The notes beneath the pieces were generated by a model. It was not told where the DNA came from. It worked only from the letters and a program-made list of their open reading frames with translations, and ran no database searches. A stretch of DNA of 64,000 nucleotides from Paramicrobacterium fandaimingii (lineage in GTDB: Bacteria; Actinomycetota; Actinomycetes; Actinomycetales; Microbacteriaceae). How positions within the stretch are numbered: the first letter of the stretch is position 1; each line of letters opens with the position of its first letter. The translations under genes were made by a program, and so were the position numbers. This document shows, one piece after another, positions 45,953 to 54,478 of this stretch. The stretch spans positions 992,001 through 1,056,000 of the forward strand of contig NZ_CP061170.1 in NCBI RefSeq assembly GCF_011751745.2, in the 5' to 3' direction.

Positions 45953-47386
45953 ATGGCGTATGAGTTTGAACGCAAGCAACGGATCGCTGTTGTTGGCGGG
46001 GGCCCCGGCGGGTATGAGGCAGCACTTTCGGGCGCACAGCTCGGGGCCGAGGTTACGCTGATCGAGAGGGCGGGAGTCGGCGGGTCCGCGGTGATCACCG
46101 ATGTCGTGCCGTCGAAGGGGCTGATCGCGACGGCCGAGGCGGCGAAGTCGATCAGCGGTGCCTCAGATCTGGGCGTGCAGTTCTTTGCCCGCCACGACAC
46201 GACGGGCAAGCCGATCCGGCCCGAGGTCACGGTGAACCTGTCTGCGGTGAATAAGCGGCTGACGTCGTTGGCGCGGCAGCAGTCTGAAGATATGCGTGCG
46301 AACCTCGTGCACGCCGGAGTGCGCATCGTGCAGGGCGAGGGGCGACTTGAGGGCGACAACTCGGTGATCGTCTCGACGGGGCCTGGCGGTACAGACTTCG
46401 ACCAGGTCGAGGCCGACACGATCGTCGTCTCAGTCGGCGCATCGCCGCGAGAGCTTCCCACGGCGAAGCCAGACGGGGAGAGAATCCTCACGTGGACGCA
46501 GCTGTACGAACTCGACAGCATCCCTGAGCATCTCATCGTCGTTGGCTCCGGTGTGACCGGCGCCGAATTTGCGTCAGCCTACTGCGTGCTCGGTGCGAAG
46601 GTGACGCTGATCTCGAGCCGCGACCGGGTTCTGCCTGGCGAAGACATCGACGCAGCGAACGTGATCGAGCGCGTGTTCAAGCGCGACGGCATGAACGTGC
46701 TCAACAAGTCGCGCGCCGAGAAGGTGGAGCGCACAGAGAACGGTGTGATCGCGACGCTCACAGACGGACGCACCGTTGAGGGCAGCCACTGCCTCGTCGC
46801 CGTCGGCTCGGTGCCCAACACCGAGAACATCGGTCTCACAGAGGCGGGCGTGCAGCTCACGGAGTCGGGGCACATTCGTGTCAACCGTGTGTCGCGCACG
46901 TCGATTCCAAACATCTACGCGGTCGGGGACTGCACGGCAGAGATTCCGCTTGCCTCGGTCGCATCGATGTCGGGGCGCACCGCCGTCTTCCACGCGATGG
47001 GCGACGTCGTCAATCCGATCGAGGTGCGCAACGTCACCTCCAACATCTTCACGCAGCCCGAGATCGCCACGGTGGGCTGGAGCCAGCGCGAAATCGAAGA
47101 GGGAATCGCGCAGGGCACGATCTACAAGCTGCCGTTGTCGGCCAACCCACGCGCAAAGATGATCGGCGTGCGCGACGGTTTCGTCAAGCTGTTTGCGCGT
47201 CAGGGATCGGGAACGGTGATCGGCGGGGTGATTGTTGCGCCGCGAGCATCCGAGCTGATCTTCCCGCTTGCGCTTGCTGTCGAGCACCGGCTTACCGTTG
47301 ATGAGGTAGCGAGCGCCTATACGGTCTACCCGTCGCTTACGGGCTCCATTTCGGATGCTGCGCGGGCAATGCACATCGTGCTCTGA
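45953..47386 (+). CDS. lpdA: NAD(P)H-quinone dehydrogenase LpdA-like flavoprotein
   Basis: 477 residues of the pyridine nucleotide-disulfide oxidoreductase family: FAD motif VVGGGPGGYEAA near 15-26, NAD(P) motif VVGSGVTGAEFAS near 186, and VGDCTAEIPLAS binding the flavin. The redox-active CxxxxC is absent (VGGSAVITDVVPSK in its place), as in M. tuberculosis LpdA (Rv3303c), which is a quinone reductase and not a lipoamide dehydrogenase. The ATG at 45953 fits the leaderless promoter; upstream in-frame codons lie in the PNP gene. Confidence 0.9.
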   Translation: MAYEFERKQRIAVVGGGPGGYEAALSGAQLGAEVTLIERAGVGGSAVITDVVPSKGLIATAEAAKSISGASDLGVQFFARHDTTGKPIRPEVTVNLSAVNKRLTSLARQQSEDMRANLVHAGVRIVQGEGRLEGDNSVIVSTGPGGTDFDQVEADTIVVSVGASPRELPTAKPDGERILTWTQLYELDSIPEHLIVVGSGVTGAEFASAYCVLGAKVTLISSRDRVLPGEDIDAANVIERVFKRDGMNVLNKSRAEKVERTENGVIATLTDGRTVEGSHCLVAVGSVPNTENIGLTEAGVQLTESGHIRVNRVSRTSIPNIYAVGDCTAEIPLASVASMSGRTAVFHAMGDVVNPIEVRNVTSNIFTQPEIATVGWSQREIEEGIAQGTIYKLPLSANPRAKMIGVRDGFVKLFARQGSGTVIGGVIVAPRASELIFPLALAVEHRLTVDEVASAYTVYPSLTGSISDAARAMHIVL

Positions 47387-47452
47387 CGCGGGCGCACCTC
47401 GCATCGCGGCGTGCTGCACGTTGGTGTGACGTGCCTGCCCCAACAGAACTCG

Positions 47453-48412
47453 TCATTCGGGAAGTAGACGTTGCCCTTCGCTGGGGAGCCCCTTCGATGA
47501 CAGGATGCGGTACAGACGCTGAGGGTCGTCGAGATCGCGCTTCTCCCAGCGAGAGAATGCGTCGACATTGCGCCTGATCGCGTCTTCACGGCGCTTCTCA
47601 GCCATGACGATCTCATTGGCTGAACGCCCGTTCTGATACTCGGGCGAGAGGTACTTTCCCTTGCCATCGAACTCCGCCCAGTGACGATATCTTTTCCACC
47701 AGAAGTCTGCTCGGTACGTCTTGCCGTCGCACGTCAGCGTGCACTGGAGTTCTGGCGGCGGGAATCCGAGCTCGTGAATGAGCACGCGGCTGCGTGACTC
47801 CTGCACGGAGTCGGATAGATCCGTCGAAAATGCAAGGGCCTGCAGCGCTCGCCAGTAGCCGGGCCGTTTCGACTGCGACTCGAGAGATGCCGTCAGCTCG
47901 GCGAGTGTGAGCATCGGATGACGTCGATTCCGTAGAGCATCAAACATTGCGACGCGCTCTGTAAATGGAAGCATGAGGGCAAGATCCGCAGCCGTGCGGG
48001 CAAGCGACGTTACCGTGACACCGTCGATCGTGACGACGTCGTCGGCGCTGAGCTTAGCCATCTTGCGCGTCACCGCCCCCGATGAGCGACCGCCCTTTTT
48101 ACTGCCTGTCGGTGGAACTGTGACACACACGCGATCAGGCCAAGAGCCGAGAAGCGTGCTCTTGTGGATGGACGCGGCCGAGTGGTGCGAGTAAACAACA
48201 TCGCCGAGTCGAGGCAGTTGCGCGAAAACACGCAGTTTGTGGCGCGCATCTGGGTAGGACGACGTCCACGTGTCGGCCGAAACATAGACGCCAGGGGCGA
48301 TCCGCACAAGTTCGCCATCTCGCACCGCTCGAACGAGGTGGTTGTGCGAACGGCCGCTCGCGGTGAAATCGGCATGGCGGATAAGTATCTCGTTGGCCTC
48401 GGCTCTGTTCAT
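47453..48412 (-). CDS. AbiEi-like antitoxin-domain protein with DUF559-like C-terminus
   Basis: About 320 residues. The N-terminal part (HNHLVRAVRDGELVRIAPGVYVS) matches the winged-helix AbiEi_4 antitoxin-type domain. The C-terminal part (KTYRADFWWKRYRHWAEFDGKGKY) resembles the DUF559/restriction-endonuclease-like fold with E and D in the expected E-x-D-x-K-like order. Such solitary proteins are common in Microbacteriaceae; no AbiEii toxin is adjacent, so a toxin-antitoxin role is unproven. The start at 48412 is chosen by alignment logic only; a frame of 26 more codons is open upstream. Confidence 0.7.
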   Translation of the reverse strand: MNRAEANEILIRHADFTASGRSHNHLVRAVRDGELVRIAPGVYVSADTWTSSYPDARHKLRVFAQLPRLGDVVYSHHSAASIHKSTLLGSWPDRVCVTVPPTGSKKGGRSSGAVTRKMAKLSADDVVTIDGVTVTSLARTAADLALMLPFTERVAMFDALRNRRHPMLTLAELTASLESQSKRPGYWRALQALAFSTDLSDSVQESRSRVLIHELGFPPPELQCTLTCDGKTYRADFWWKRYRHWAEFDGKGKYLSPEYQNGRSANEIVMAEKRREDAIRRNVDAFSRWEKRDLDDPQRLYRILSSKGLPSEGQRLLPE

Positions 48413-48513
48413 ACCGCGATCATCGCTTGATTCGCGCACAGCAGCGGCCGACGGCGCTCGCGTGTGAATAACGTTCGACGCGAACACCATGTGGACGGAT
48501 ATTGAGATGCTAC

Positions 48514-48561
48514 AGAAGGGAATCGGGGAGCCTCAAACGTGAGGCTCCCCGATTCCCTTCT
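48514..48561. terminator. Terminator after the biotin carboxylase gene
   Basis: A 22-bp perfect stem (48514-48535 with 48540-48561, AGAAGGGAATCGGGGAGCCT... mirrored) around an AACG loop, 11 bp after the biotin carboxylase stop on the minus strand. It insulates the AbiEi-like gene from that transcript. Confidence 0.85.
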
Positions 48562-48572
48562 GGCTCAGTCGG

Positions 48573-50342
48573 CTACACGTCCGCGATCGAGAGCAGGCGA
48601 TGACCAGACGAGACGGTCTGCCCCACCGGGGCATTGATGTCAGCGACGACGCCATCACGGGGTGCCGCGATCGGCTGCTCCATCTTCATCGCCTCGAGCA
48701 CAAGCAGCAGGTCGCCCTTGACGACCTTCTGCCCCTCCTCAGCGACGAGCTTCACGATTGTCGCCTGCATCGGCGCGGCAATGTCATTGCTGCTCGACGT
48801 GGCGGTCGCGCGAGCGTGGCCTCCGCGCTTCGGTGCGGCGGGAGCAACCCGGTGCGAACCGGCATCCGTTGGGAGAATGCGCGAGGGCAGGCTCACCTCA
48901 AGGCGTTTGCCCGACACCTCGACGACGACGCTGTGCCGTTCATCGAGGGGCTTCGGGTCGCCCAGCTCGCCGTCCCACGGCTCGATGTCGTTGTCGAACT
49001 CCGTCTCGATCCACCGTGTGTACACGCCGAACGTGCCGTCCTCGGCCGTGAATGCCGGGTCGTTCACGATCTTGCGGTGGAACGGCAGCACCGTCGGCAT
49101 GCCGGTCACCTCGAACTCCTCGAGGGCACGACGCGAGCGCTCCAGTGCCTCGGCACGGGTGTTGCCTGTGACGATCAGCTTGCCGAGCAGCGAGTCGAAC
49201 GCTCCCGAGATCTCATCGCCCGTTGTGACGCCCGAGTCGAGGCGGATGCCGGGGCCGCCGAACGTGCGGAACTCGTGAATGGGGCCGGGCTGCGGCAAGA
49301 AGTTACGCCCCGGGTCTTCGCCGTTGATGCGAAACTCGAACGAATGACCGGATGCCACGGGGTCGGCGTAATCGATCGTGCCCCCCTCGGCGATGCGGAA
49401 CTGCTCGCGCACCAGGTCGATGCCCGTGACTTCTTCGGACACGGGGTGCTCCACCTGGAGTCGCGTATTCACCTCGAGGAACGACACTGTGCCATCCGTG
49501 CCGATGAGGAACTCGCAGGTTCCCGCACCGACGTAGCCGACCTCGGCGAGGATCGCCTTCGACGACTCGTACAGCTGGGTGATCTGCGCATCGGTGAGAA
49601 AGGGCGCTGGCGCCTCTTCGACGAGCTTCTGGTGGCGGCGCTGCAGAGAGCAGTCGCGCGTGGAGATGATGGCGACGGTGCCCTCGGCATCCGCGAGGCA
49701 CTGGGTCTCGACGTGACGCGGTTTGTCGAGGTACTTCTCGACGAAGCACTCGCCGCGACCGAACGCGGCAACGGCCTCGCGCGTCGCCGACTCGAACTGC
49801 TCGGCTACCTCGTCGCGAGTGCGCGCGACTTTCAGCCCGCGGCCGCCTCCGCCGAAGGCCGCCTTGATGGCGACGGGCAGCCCGTGTTCGTCGACGAACT
49901 CGAGCACCTCGTCTGCGTTTTCGACGGGGTTGAGCGTTCCCGGTGCGAGTGGTGCGCCCACCTTCTCGGCGACGTGGCGTGCGGTGACTTTATCGCCCAG
50001 CTGCTCAATCGCCTCGGGGGAGGGGCCGACCCAGACGAGGCCGGCGTCGATGACGGCGCGCGCGAAGTCGGCGTTCTCGGCGAGAAACCCGTAGCCGGGG
50101 TGCACGGCGTCGGCGCCCGACCGGCGGGCCACCGAGAGGAGCTTGTCGATCACGAGGTACGTGTCGGCGCTCGTCGTGCCGTCGAGGGCGTACGCCTCGT
50201 CAGCGAGCTTGACGTGCAGGGCGTCGCGATCCTGGTCGGCGTACACCGCGACCGATGACCGGCCCGAGTCACGAGCAGCGCGAATGATGCGGACAGCGAT
50301 CTCGCCGCGATTGGCGATCAGAACCTTCGTTATTCGTGGCAC
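48573..50342 (-). CDS. accA3: Acyl-CoA carboxylase alpha subunit (biotin carboxylase + BCCP)
   Basis: 589 residues. Biotin carboxylase occupies 1-450: [14 protein letters not shown] at the start, the glycine-rich ATP loop [10 protein letters not shown] near 165, and [14 protein letters not shown] near 290. BCCP occupies the last ~80 residues with the biotinyl-lysine motif EAMKMEQPI. It carboxylates biotin with ATP and bicarbonate for the AccD-type subunit at 58.3-59.9 kb, and its lysine is the target of BirA. The start is GTG at 50342; a 7-bp inverted repeat (TGCAGCA/TGCTGCA, 50398-50424) lies upstream. Confidence 0.95.
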   Translation of the reverse strand: MPRITKVLIANRGEIAVRIIRAARDSGRSSVAVYADQDRDALHVKLADEAYALDGTTSADTYLVIDKLLSVARRSGADAVHPGYGFLAENADFARAVIDAGLVWVGPSPEAIEQLGDKVTARHVAEKVGAPLAPGTLNPVENADEVLEFVDEHGLPVAIKAAFGGGGRGLKVARTRDEVAEQFESATREAVAAFGRGECFVEKYLDKPRHVETQCLADAEGTVAIISTRDCSLQRRHQKLVEEAPAPFLTDAQITQLYESSKAILAEVGYVGAGTCEFLIGTDGTVSFLEVNTRLQVEHPVSEEVTGIDLVREQFRIAEGGTIDYADPVASGHSFEFRINGEDPGRNFLPQPGPIHEFRTFGGPGIRLDSGVTTGDEISGAFDSLLGKLIVTGNTRAEALERSRRALEEFEVTGMPTVLPFHRKIVNDPAFTAEDGTFGVYTRWIETEFDNDIEPWDGELGDPKPLDERHSVVVEVSGKRLEVSLPSRILPTDAGSHRVAPAAPKRGGHARATATSSSNDIAAPMQATIVKLVAEEGQKVVKGDLLLVLEAMKMEQPIAAPRDGVVADINAPVGQTVSSGHRLLSIADV

Positions 50343-50527
50343 AGTTCCCAAGCCTAAACCGACAGCGGCCCGCAAAATTGGGCGACCTCAACAAAAATGC
50401 AGCAGAAACGGTGGATATGCTGCACAAACACACGGCCGACCGGATGCTGTCGCGCGAACGCCCGCGCGTGTCATTGGGCGGGTGGCGATCGTGGGGGCGC
50501 GCGTGAGGACGCCACGCCAGCCCACCG

Positions 50528-51181
50528 TCATTCCGCTCGCGCGGGCGCCGGCTGCCAGAGGTGCGTCCACTCGAATCCGAGTTCGCGCACCAGCCGACGC
50601 AGCGCCGGAATCGAGAGCCCGACGACCGTTGACGGGTCGCCGCTCACGGAATCGACGAACGCCGACCCGAGGCTGTCGATGGTGAACGCGCCGGCGACGC
50701 TCAGCGGCTCGCCGCTCGCGATGTAGGCGTCGATCTCGCCGTCTGTCATGTCGGAGGCGAACGAGACATCGGATGCCGAGACGCTGCGTGCGTCGGCATT
50801 CGCTGCCAGGTCGATCAGGCAGTGCCCAGAGAACAGCGTTCCCGTGCGCCCGCGCTGCAGCAGCCAGCGCCGCCGCGCCTCCTCCGGCGTGTGCGGTTTG
50901 CCATAGATCGTGCCATCGAGAACGAACACGGAGTCGCCGCCGAACACCAGGCCGCTCGTCTCGCCTCGCTGCCGAAGCAGGCGCGCGCCGGCCTCCGCCT
51001 TGGCCCGCGCAAGCAGATCAACGGTCTGCGACGGAGTCAGGGGAACGCCGGCTTCGCGCTCCGCGCTCTCGACCGCGGCATGCTCGTCGACGTCGGGCGC
51101 GAAGGCGTGCGCGTTGATTCCTGCCTGCGCCAGCAGCATGCGGCGGGCGGGTGACGTCGACGCCAGGTGAAAGATGGGCAT
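50528..51181 (-). CDS. maf: Maf-like nucleotide pyrophosphatase
   Basis: 217 residues of the Maf/HAM1-like family. LASTSPARRMLLAQAG opens the nucleotide-binding site, with FGGDSVFVLDGTIYGKP (the catalytic Asp) in the middle and LSIPALRRLV near the end. Maf proteins hydrolyse non-canonical or modified NTPs. The ATG at 51181 has GAGAGGA 5 nt upstream. It belongs to the conserved carboxylase neighbourhood and is divergent from the RNA methyltransferase. Confidence 0.93.
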   Translation of the reverse strand: MPIFHLASTSPARRMLLAQAGINAHAFAPDVDEHAAVESAEREAGVPLTPSQTVDLLARAKAEAGARLLRQRGETSGLVFGGDSVFVLDGTIYGKPHTPEEARRRWLLQRGRTGTLFSGHCLIDLAANADARSVSASDVSFASDMTDGEIDAYIASGEPLSVAGAFTIDSLGSAFVDSVSGDPSTVVGLSIPALRRLVRELGFEWTHLWQPAPARAE

Positions 51182-51224
51182 GTGGTCCTCTCGGGCGGGC
51201 GCGGGGTGTGACATGCTCGAAAGC

Positions 51225-52469
51225 ATGCCAACGTCTGCGCCGGAACAGCCCATCGAGCTCGACATTTCTAACGTAGCGCACGGAGGAATCTTCGTCGCCC
51301 GCCACGAGGGCCGCGTTGTCTTCGTGAGCGATGCGATCCCAGGCGAGAAGGTGCTCGCGCGCGTGTCGGATGCGCGCAAGAAGTCGTTCTGGCGTGCTGA
51401 GACCGTCGCCGTTCTCGAGCCGTCGGAGCATCGACGCGACCACGTCTGGGCCGAGGCCTCCGTCGACCGCGACCCCACAGAGCGTGCCGGCGGCGCCGAG
51501 TTTGGGCACATCGCCCTCGAGCACCAGCGCACGCTCAAGCACCGGGTGCTGAGCGAGGCGTTCGAGAAGTTCGCCGGAGGGCCCGCTCCCGCGTTCACCG
51601 TGGAGGCGATTGCGGGTGATGACGAGGCGGGAGGCCGCGGCTGGCGCACGCGCGTGCGGCTGCACGTTGACGAGAACGGTCGAATGGGCCCCTACGCCGC
51701 GCGATCGCATCGGGTGGTTCCCGTCACGTCGCTTCCGCTGGCGACGCCGCGTCTGGCAGAGCTGGTCGAACTCGACGCGCTCGTCGAGGGCGCAGCATCC
51801 ATCGATCTCATCGACCCGAGCGGCTCGGATGCTCTGCTCTGCGTCGGCCCCGACGATCTGGCGGCGGCGGGCACCGTCATCGAGCGGGTGGGTGACCGAG
51901 GGTTCGCCGTTGACGCGGGCGGCTTCTGGCAGGTGCACCGCGGCGCTGCGGCAACCCTGACCGAGGCCGTGCAGCGCGCCATCGACGGTGCGCTCTTCGA
52001 GCCGCGTGCCGACAACCTCGACCTGTACGGCGGCGTCGGGCTGCTTGCCGCGGCGGTGCAGGATCGATTCGGCGACACCGTGCGCATGACAAGCGTTGAA
52101 GCGGATGCCGGTGCAACGCGTCATGCTCGGCGCAACCTGATTGCGGGCAACATTGAGGCCGAGACGGCGCGCGTCGACCGGTATCTCACCAATCTGCTGA
52201 CGCGGCTCTCGCCCGTCGAACGTCGCGCTTTTCGCGACGCGACAGTCGTGCTCGACCCGCCGCGCGCGGGCGCGGGCACGCAGGTCACCGCGCAGCTCGC
52301 CCAACTCGAACCGGCTCAGATCGTGTACGTCGCGTGCGATCCCGTGGCTCTCGCCCGCGACGCCGGCGCCTTTGCAGCATCCGGATACGAGCTCACCAGC
52401 CTGCGGGCCTTCGACCTTTTTCCGCACACCCACCACGTGGAGGCCGTCGCGTCGTTTGTGCGCGCCTGA
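51225..52469 (+). CDS. TRAM-domain RNA (uracil-C5) methyltransferase-like protein
   Basis: About 414 residues. The N-terminal TRAM beta-barrel (IELDISNVAHGGIFVARHEG...VFVSDAIPGEKV) is followed by a Rossmann methyltransferase domain. NLDLYGGVGLLAA is the SAM motif, VVLDPPRAGAG the target loop and YVACDPVALARD carries the catalytic cysteine, the TrmA/RlmD/RlmCD pattern. The four cysteines that bind [4Fe-4S] in many relatives are missing between TRAM and methyltransferase domains. It probably makes m5U in tRNA or rRNA. The start is uncertain: ATG at 51213 or 51225. Confidence 0.85.
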   Translation: MPTSAPEQPIELDISNVAHGGIFVARHEGRVVFVSDAIPGEKVLARVSDARKKSFWRAETVAVLEPSEHRRDHVWAEASVDRDPTERAGGAEFGHIALEHQRTLKHRVLSEAFEKFAGGPAPAFTVEAIAGDDEAGGRGWRTRVRLHVDENGRMGPYAARSHRVVPVTSLPLATPRLAELVELDALVEGAASIDLIDPSGSDALLCVGPDDLAAAGTVIERVGDRGFAVDAGGFWQVHRGAAATLTEAVQRAIDGALFEPRADNLDLYGGVGLLAAAVQDRFGDTVRMTSVEADAGATRHARRNLIAGNIEAETARVDRYLTNLLTRLSPVERRAFRDATVVLDPPRAGAGTQVTAQLAQLEPAQIVYVACDPVALARDAGAFAASGYELTSLRAFDLFPHTHHVEAVASFVRA

Positions 52470-52524
52470 CGAAAGCTGACCGACGTCCGCAAGGTTGCTG
52501 TGGTTTGCCGATACGATGAGTCCC

Positions 52525-53196
52525 ATGGTGAGTGTGGCGATCATCGACGATCACGAGTCCGTGCGGCTGGGACTTCAGGCAGCGTGCACGGGTGCGGGGC
52601 ATACCGTCGCCTTCAGCGTGTCGAGCGTCGACGACTATCTTTCGGCCGTGAGCGACACCCCGGGGGGTGAGGCTCCCGTCGACATCGCCGTTCTCGACCT
52701 GTCTCTCGGTGACGGCAGCGACGTCACGACAAACGTCACGCGCGTGCAGGCGACGGGCGCGGCCGTGCTCATCCACAGCATCGCCGACCGGGTGGCGCTC
52801 GTGCGGCAGGCGCTCGCCGCGGGGGCGGCCGGTGTGATTCCGAAGTCGTCTCCCACCGACGTGGTCATCGGGTCGATCGAGCAAGTCGCCTCGGGTGGGG
52901 TGCTCAACAACCTCGAGTGGGCAAGCGCGATCGAGGCAGATTCTGAGTTCGCGTCGGTGCAGCTCGGTCGGCGCGAGCGCGACGTGCTCCACCTCTATGC
53001 GTCGGGGCTGCCGATGAAGCAGGTGGCCACAGAGCTCGGCGTTGCGCCGTCAACAGTGAAGCAGCATCTCGACCGCATCCGCAAGAAGTACATCGAGGTG
53101 GGACGCCCGGCACCGACGAAGGTCGACCTGCTGCGCCGCGCCGTCGAAGACGGCATCCTCCCCGAGCTCAACCCGGGCGGATCGGATGCCGGGTAG
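52525..53196 (+). CDS. Response regulator, NarL/LuxR type
   Basis: 223 residues. The receiver domain has acidic IIDDHE (residues 5-10), the phosphoacceptor aspartate in IAVLDLSLGDG near 57 and the lysine in VIPKSS near 105. The C-terminal LuxR-type helix-turn-helix (RERDVLHLYASGLPMKQVATELGVAPSTVKQHL) binds DNA. I chose the ATG at 52525: TACGAT (52512-52517) is 7 nt upstream, the leaderless pattern. It is first in a three-gene unit with a histidine kinase and a kinase-like membrane protein. Confidence 0.9.
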   Translation: MVSVAIIDDHESVRLGLQAACTGAGHTVAFSVSSVDDYLSAVSDTPGGEAPVDIAVLDLSLGDGSDVTTNVTRVQATGAAVLIHSIADRVALVRQALAAGAAGVIPKSSPTDVVIGSIEQVASGGVLNNLEWASAIEADSEFASVQLGRRERDVLHLYASGLPMKQVATELGVAPSTVKQHLDRIRKKYIEVGRPAPTKVDLLRRAVEDGILPELNPGGSDAG

Positions 53197-54478
53197 CGAC
53201 AGCAAACCGCCTGTGCTCGCGTCGTTCGAGGCCGGGCGCCGCCGCTCGCGGGTCTTCACGAGCACGCGCGTCGAGAACATGATCTCGCTCGTGCTTGTCA
53301 TCGCCGTGCTCGTGTTCGGCGCGCAGGCGCTCGTGTTCGCGATGATGGCACCCGAGCTGCCGACGCCTCGCTCGGTGCAGCTCGCTGTGGGCGGCAGCGT
53401 CGACGCGGGCATCGTTCTTCTCGTTCTCACCTTTGTTCCCCTCGTGGTCGTCGTGGTCACGGGACTGCTGCGGCGCGGATTGCGCACCGCAGCCGGGGTC
53501 TTCGCCGTCGTCTACATCGGCGCTCTCGTCGTCTGGCCCTCGTCCACCGGATTTCAGCTCGGCGGGCAGCCGGGGGAGCCGTGGATCTGGTACCTGCTCA
53601 CCGTCGCGACGGCGTGTGCGGCAATCGCCTTTCCCATCGTGTGGGCCGTCGCGTACACGATCGGCGTGCCGATTCTGTTCGGACTCGTTCGCTCGATTGG
53701 GCCATTCGGCTTCCGCAACATCGACGTGGGCATTCTTGACGCCCTGTACGGCGCGATCTTCGGCATGGTGATCGTCGTGCTCGTCGTGATGTTTCGGCAG
53801 ACAGCGCGACGAGTGGATGCTGCGCGCGACGCCGCGCTCGTGCGCTACGACCGCGCCGTTCGTGCCCATGCCATCGAGGCGGAACGCGTCGAGGTCGACG
53901 CCCTCGTGCACGACAACGTGCTTGCCGCGCTGCAGGCGGCCGAGCGCGCGTCGGGCGCTGAAGCGGAGCGCGCCGCCGTGCAGATCGCGCAGCACGCCTT
54001 GACGGAGCTGCGCGAGGCGGGCTTCGACCCGGCAGAAGACGAGTCATCTGTGACGCTCAAAGAGATGGGCGGACGCCTGCGCATCGCTGCCCAGATGATG
54101 GAGCACGATTTTCAGGTAGAAAGCACGGCAGCGGCTGGAGCCGTTGTTCCGCAGGGGGTCGCCAACGCCATGGGGCTCGCTGCGGTGCAGGCGATGGTCA
54201 ACAGCGCAGAACATGCTGGGGGCCCGGCAGGCGCGGGGGCAGCCGCCCAGGTGAGCCGCCGCGTCGTCGTCTCCAACACTCGCACGACGGCGACGATCGA
54301 GGTGATCGACGACGGCGTCGGCTTCGATCCCGCCGCCGTTCCCACTGACCGCCTCGGCGTTCGCGTGTCGATCGTCGAGCGCATGACGGCGGTCGGTGGC
54401 GATGCGCAGGTGCGCTCGGCTCCGGGCGCTGGCGCTGTCGTCGTGCTGCGCTGGTCTGCAGAGGAGGCGAGGGCGTGA
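53186..54478 (+). CDS. Sensor histidine kinase
   Basis: 430 residues. About six membrane helices occupy 30-215. A dimerisation helix follows with LVHDNVLAAL near 245, its histidine being the likely phosphoacceptor (a divergent form of the DesK-type LHD motif), then a HATPase domain with DDGVGFDP near 370 and a glycine-rich GAGAVVVL end. It should phosphorylate the preceding response regulator, whose gene it overlaps by 11 nt. The stimulus is unknown; the membrane part has no recognised sensor domain. Confidence 0.85.
   Translation: MPGSDSKPPVLASFEAGRRRSRVFTSTRVENMISLVLVIAVLVFGAQALVFAMMAPELPTPRSVQLAVGGSVDAGIVLLVLTFVPLVVVVVTGLLRRGLRTAAGVFAVVYIGALVVWPSSTGFQLGGQPGEPWIWYLLTVATACAAIAFPIVWAVAYTIGVPILFGLVRSIGPFGFRNIDVGILDALYGAIFGMVIVVLVVMFRQTARRVDAARDAALVRYDRAVRAHAIEAERVEVDALVHDNVLAALQAAERASGAEAERAAVQIAQHALTELREAGFDPAEDESSVTLKEMGGRLRIAAQMMEHDFQVESTAAAGAVVPQGVANAMGLAAVQAMVNSAEHAGGPAGAGAAAQVSRRVVVSNTRTTATIEVIDDGVGFDPAAVPTDRLGVRVSIVERMTAVGGDAQVRSAPGAGAVVVLRWSAEEARA

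Noticed and set aside
43395..46037. 880-codon open frame on the minus strand
   Set aside because: The first half is out of register with purine-nucleoside phosphorylase; the real gene in this frame starts at 45083.
45953..47386. Calling LpdA a dihydrolipoamide dehydrogenase
   Set aside because: The redox CxxxxC motif is missing at the active site, so the quinone reductase assignment is preferred.
47416..47434. GCACGT-N7-ACGTGC stem after lpdA
   Set aside because: Only 6 bp with no T-run and a gene starting close by; too weak to call a terminator.
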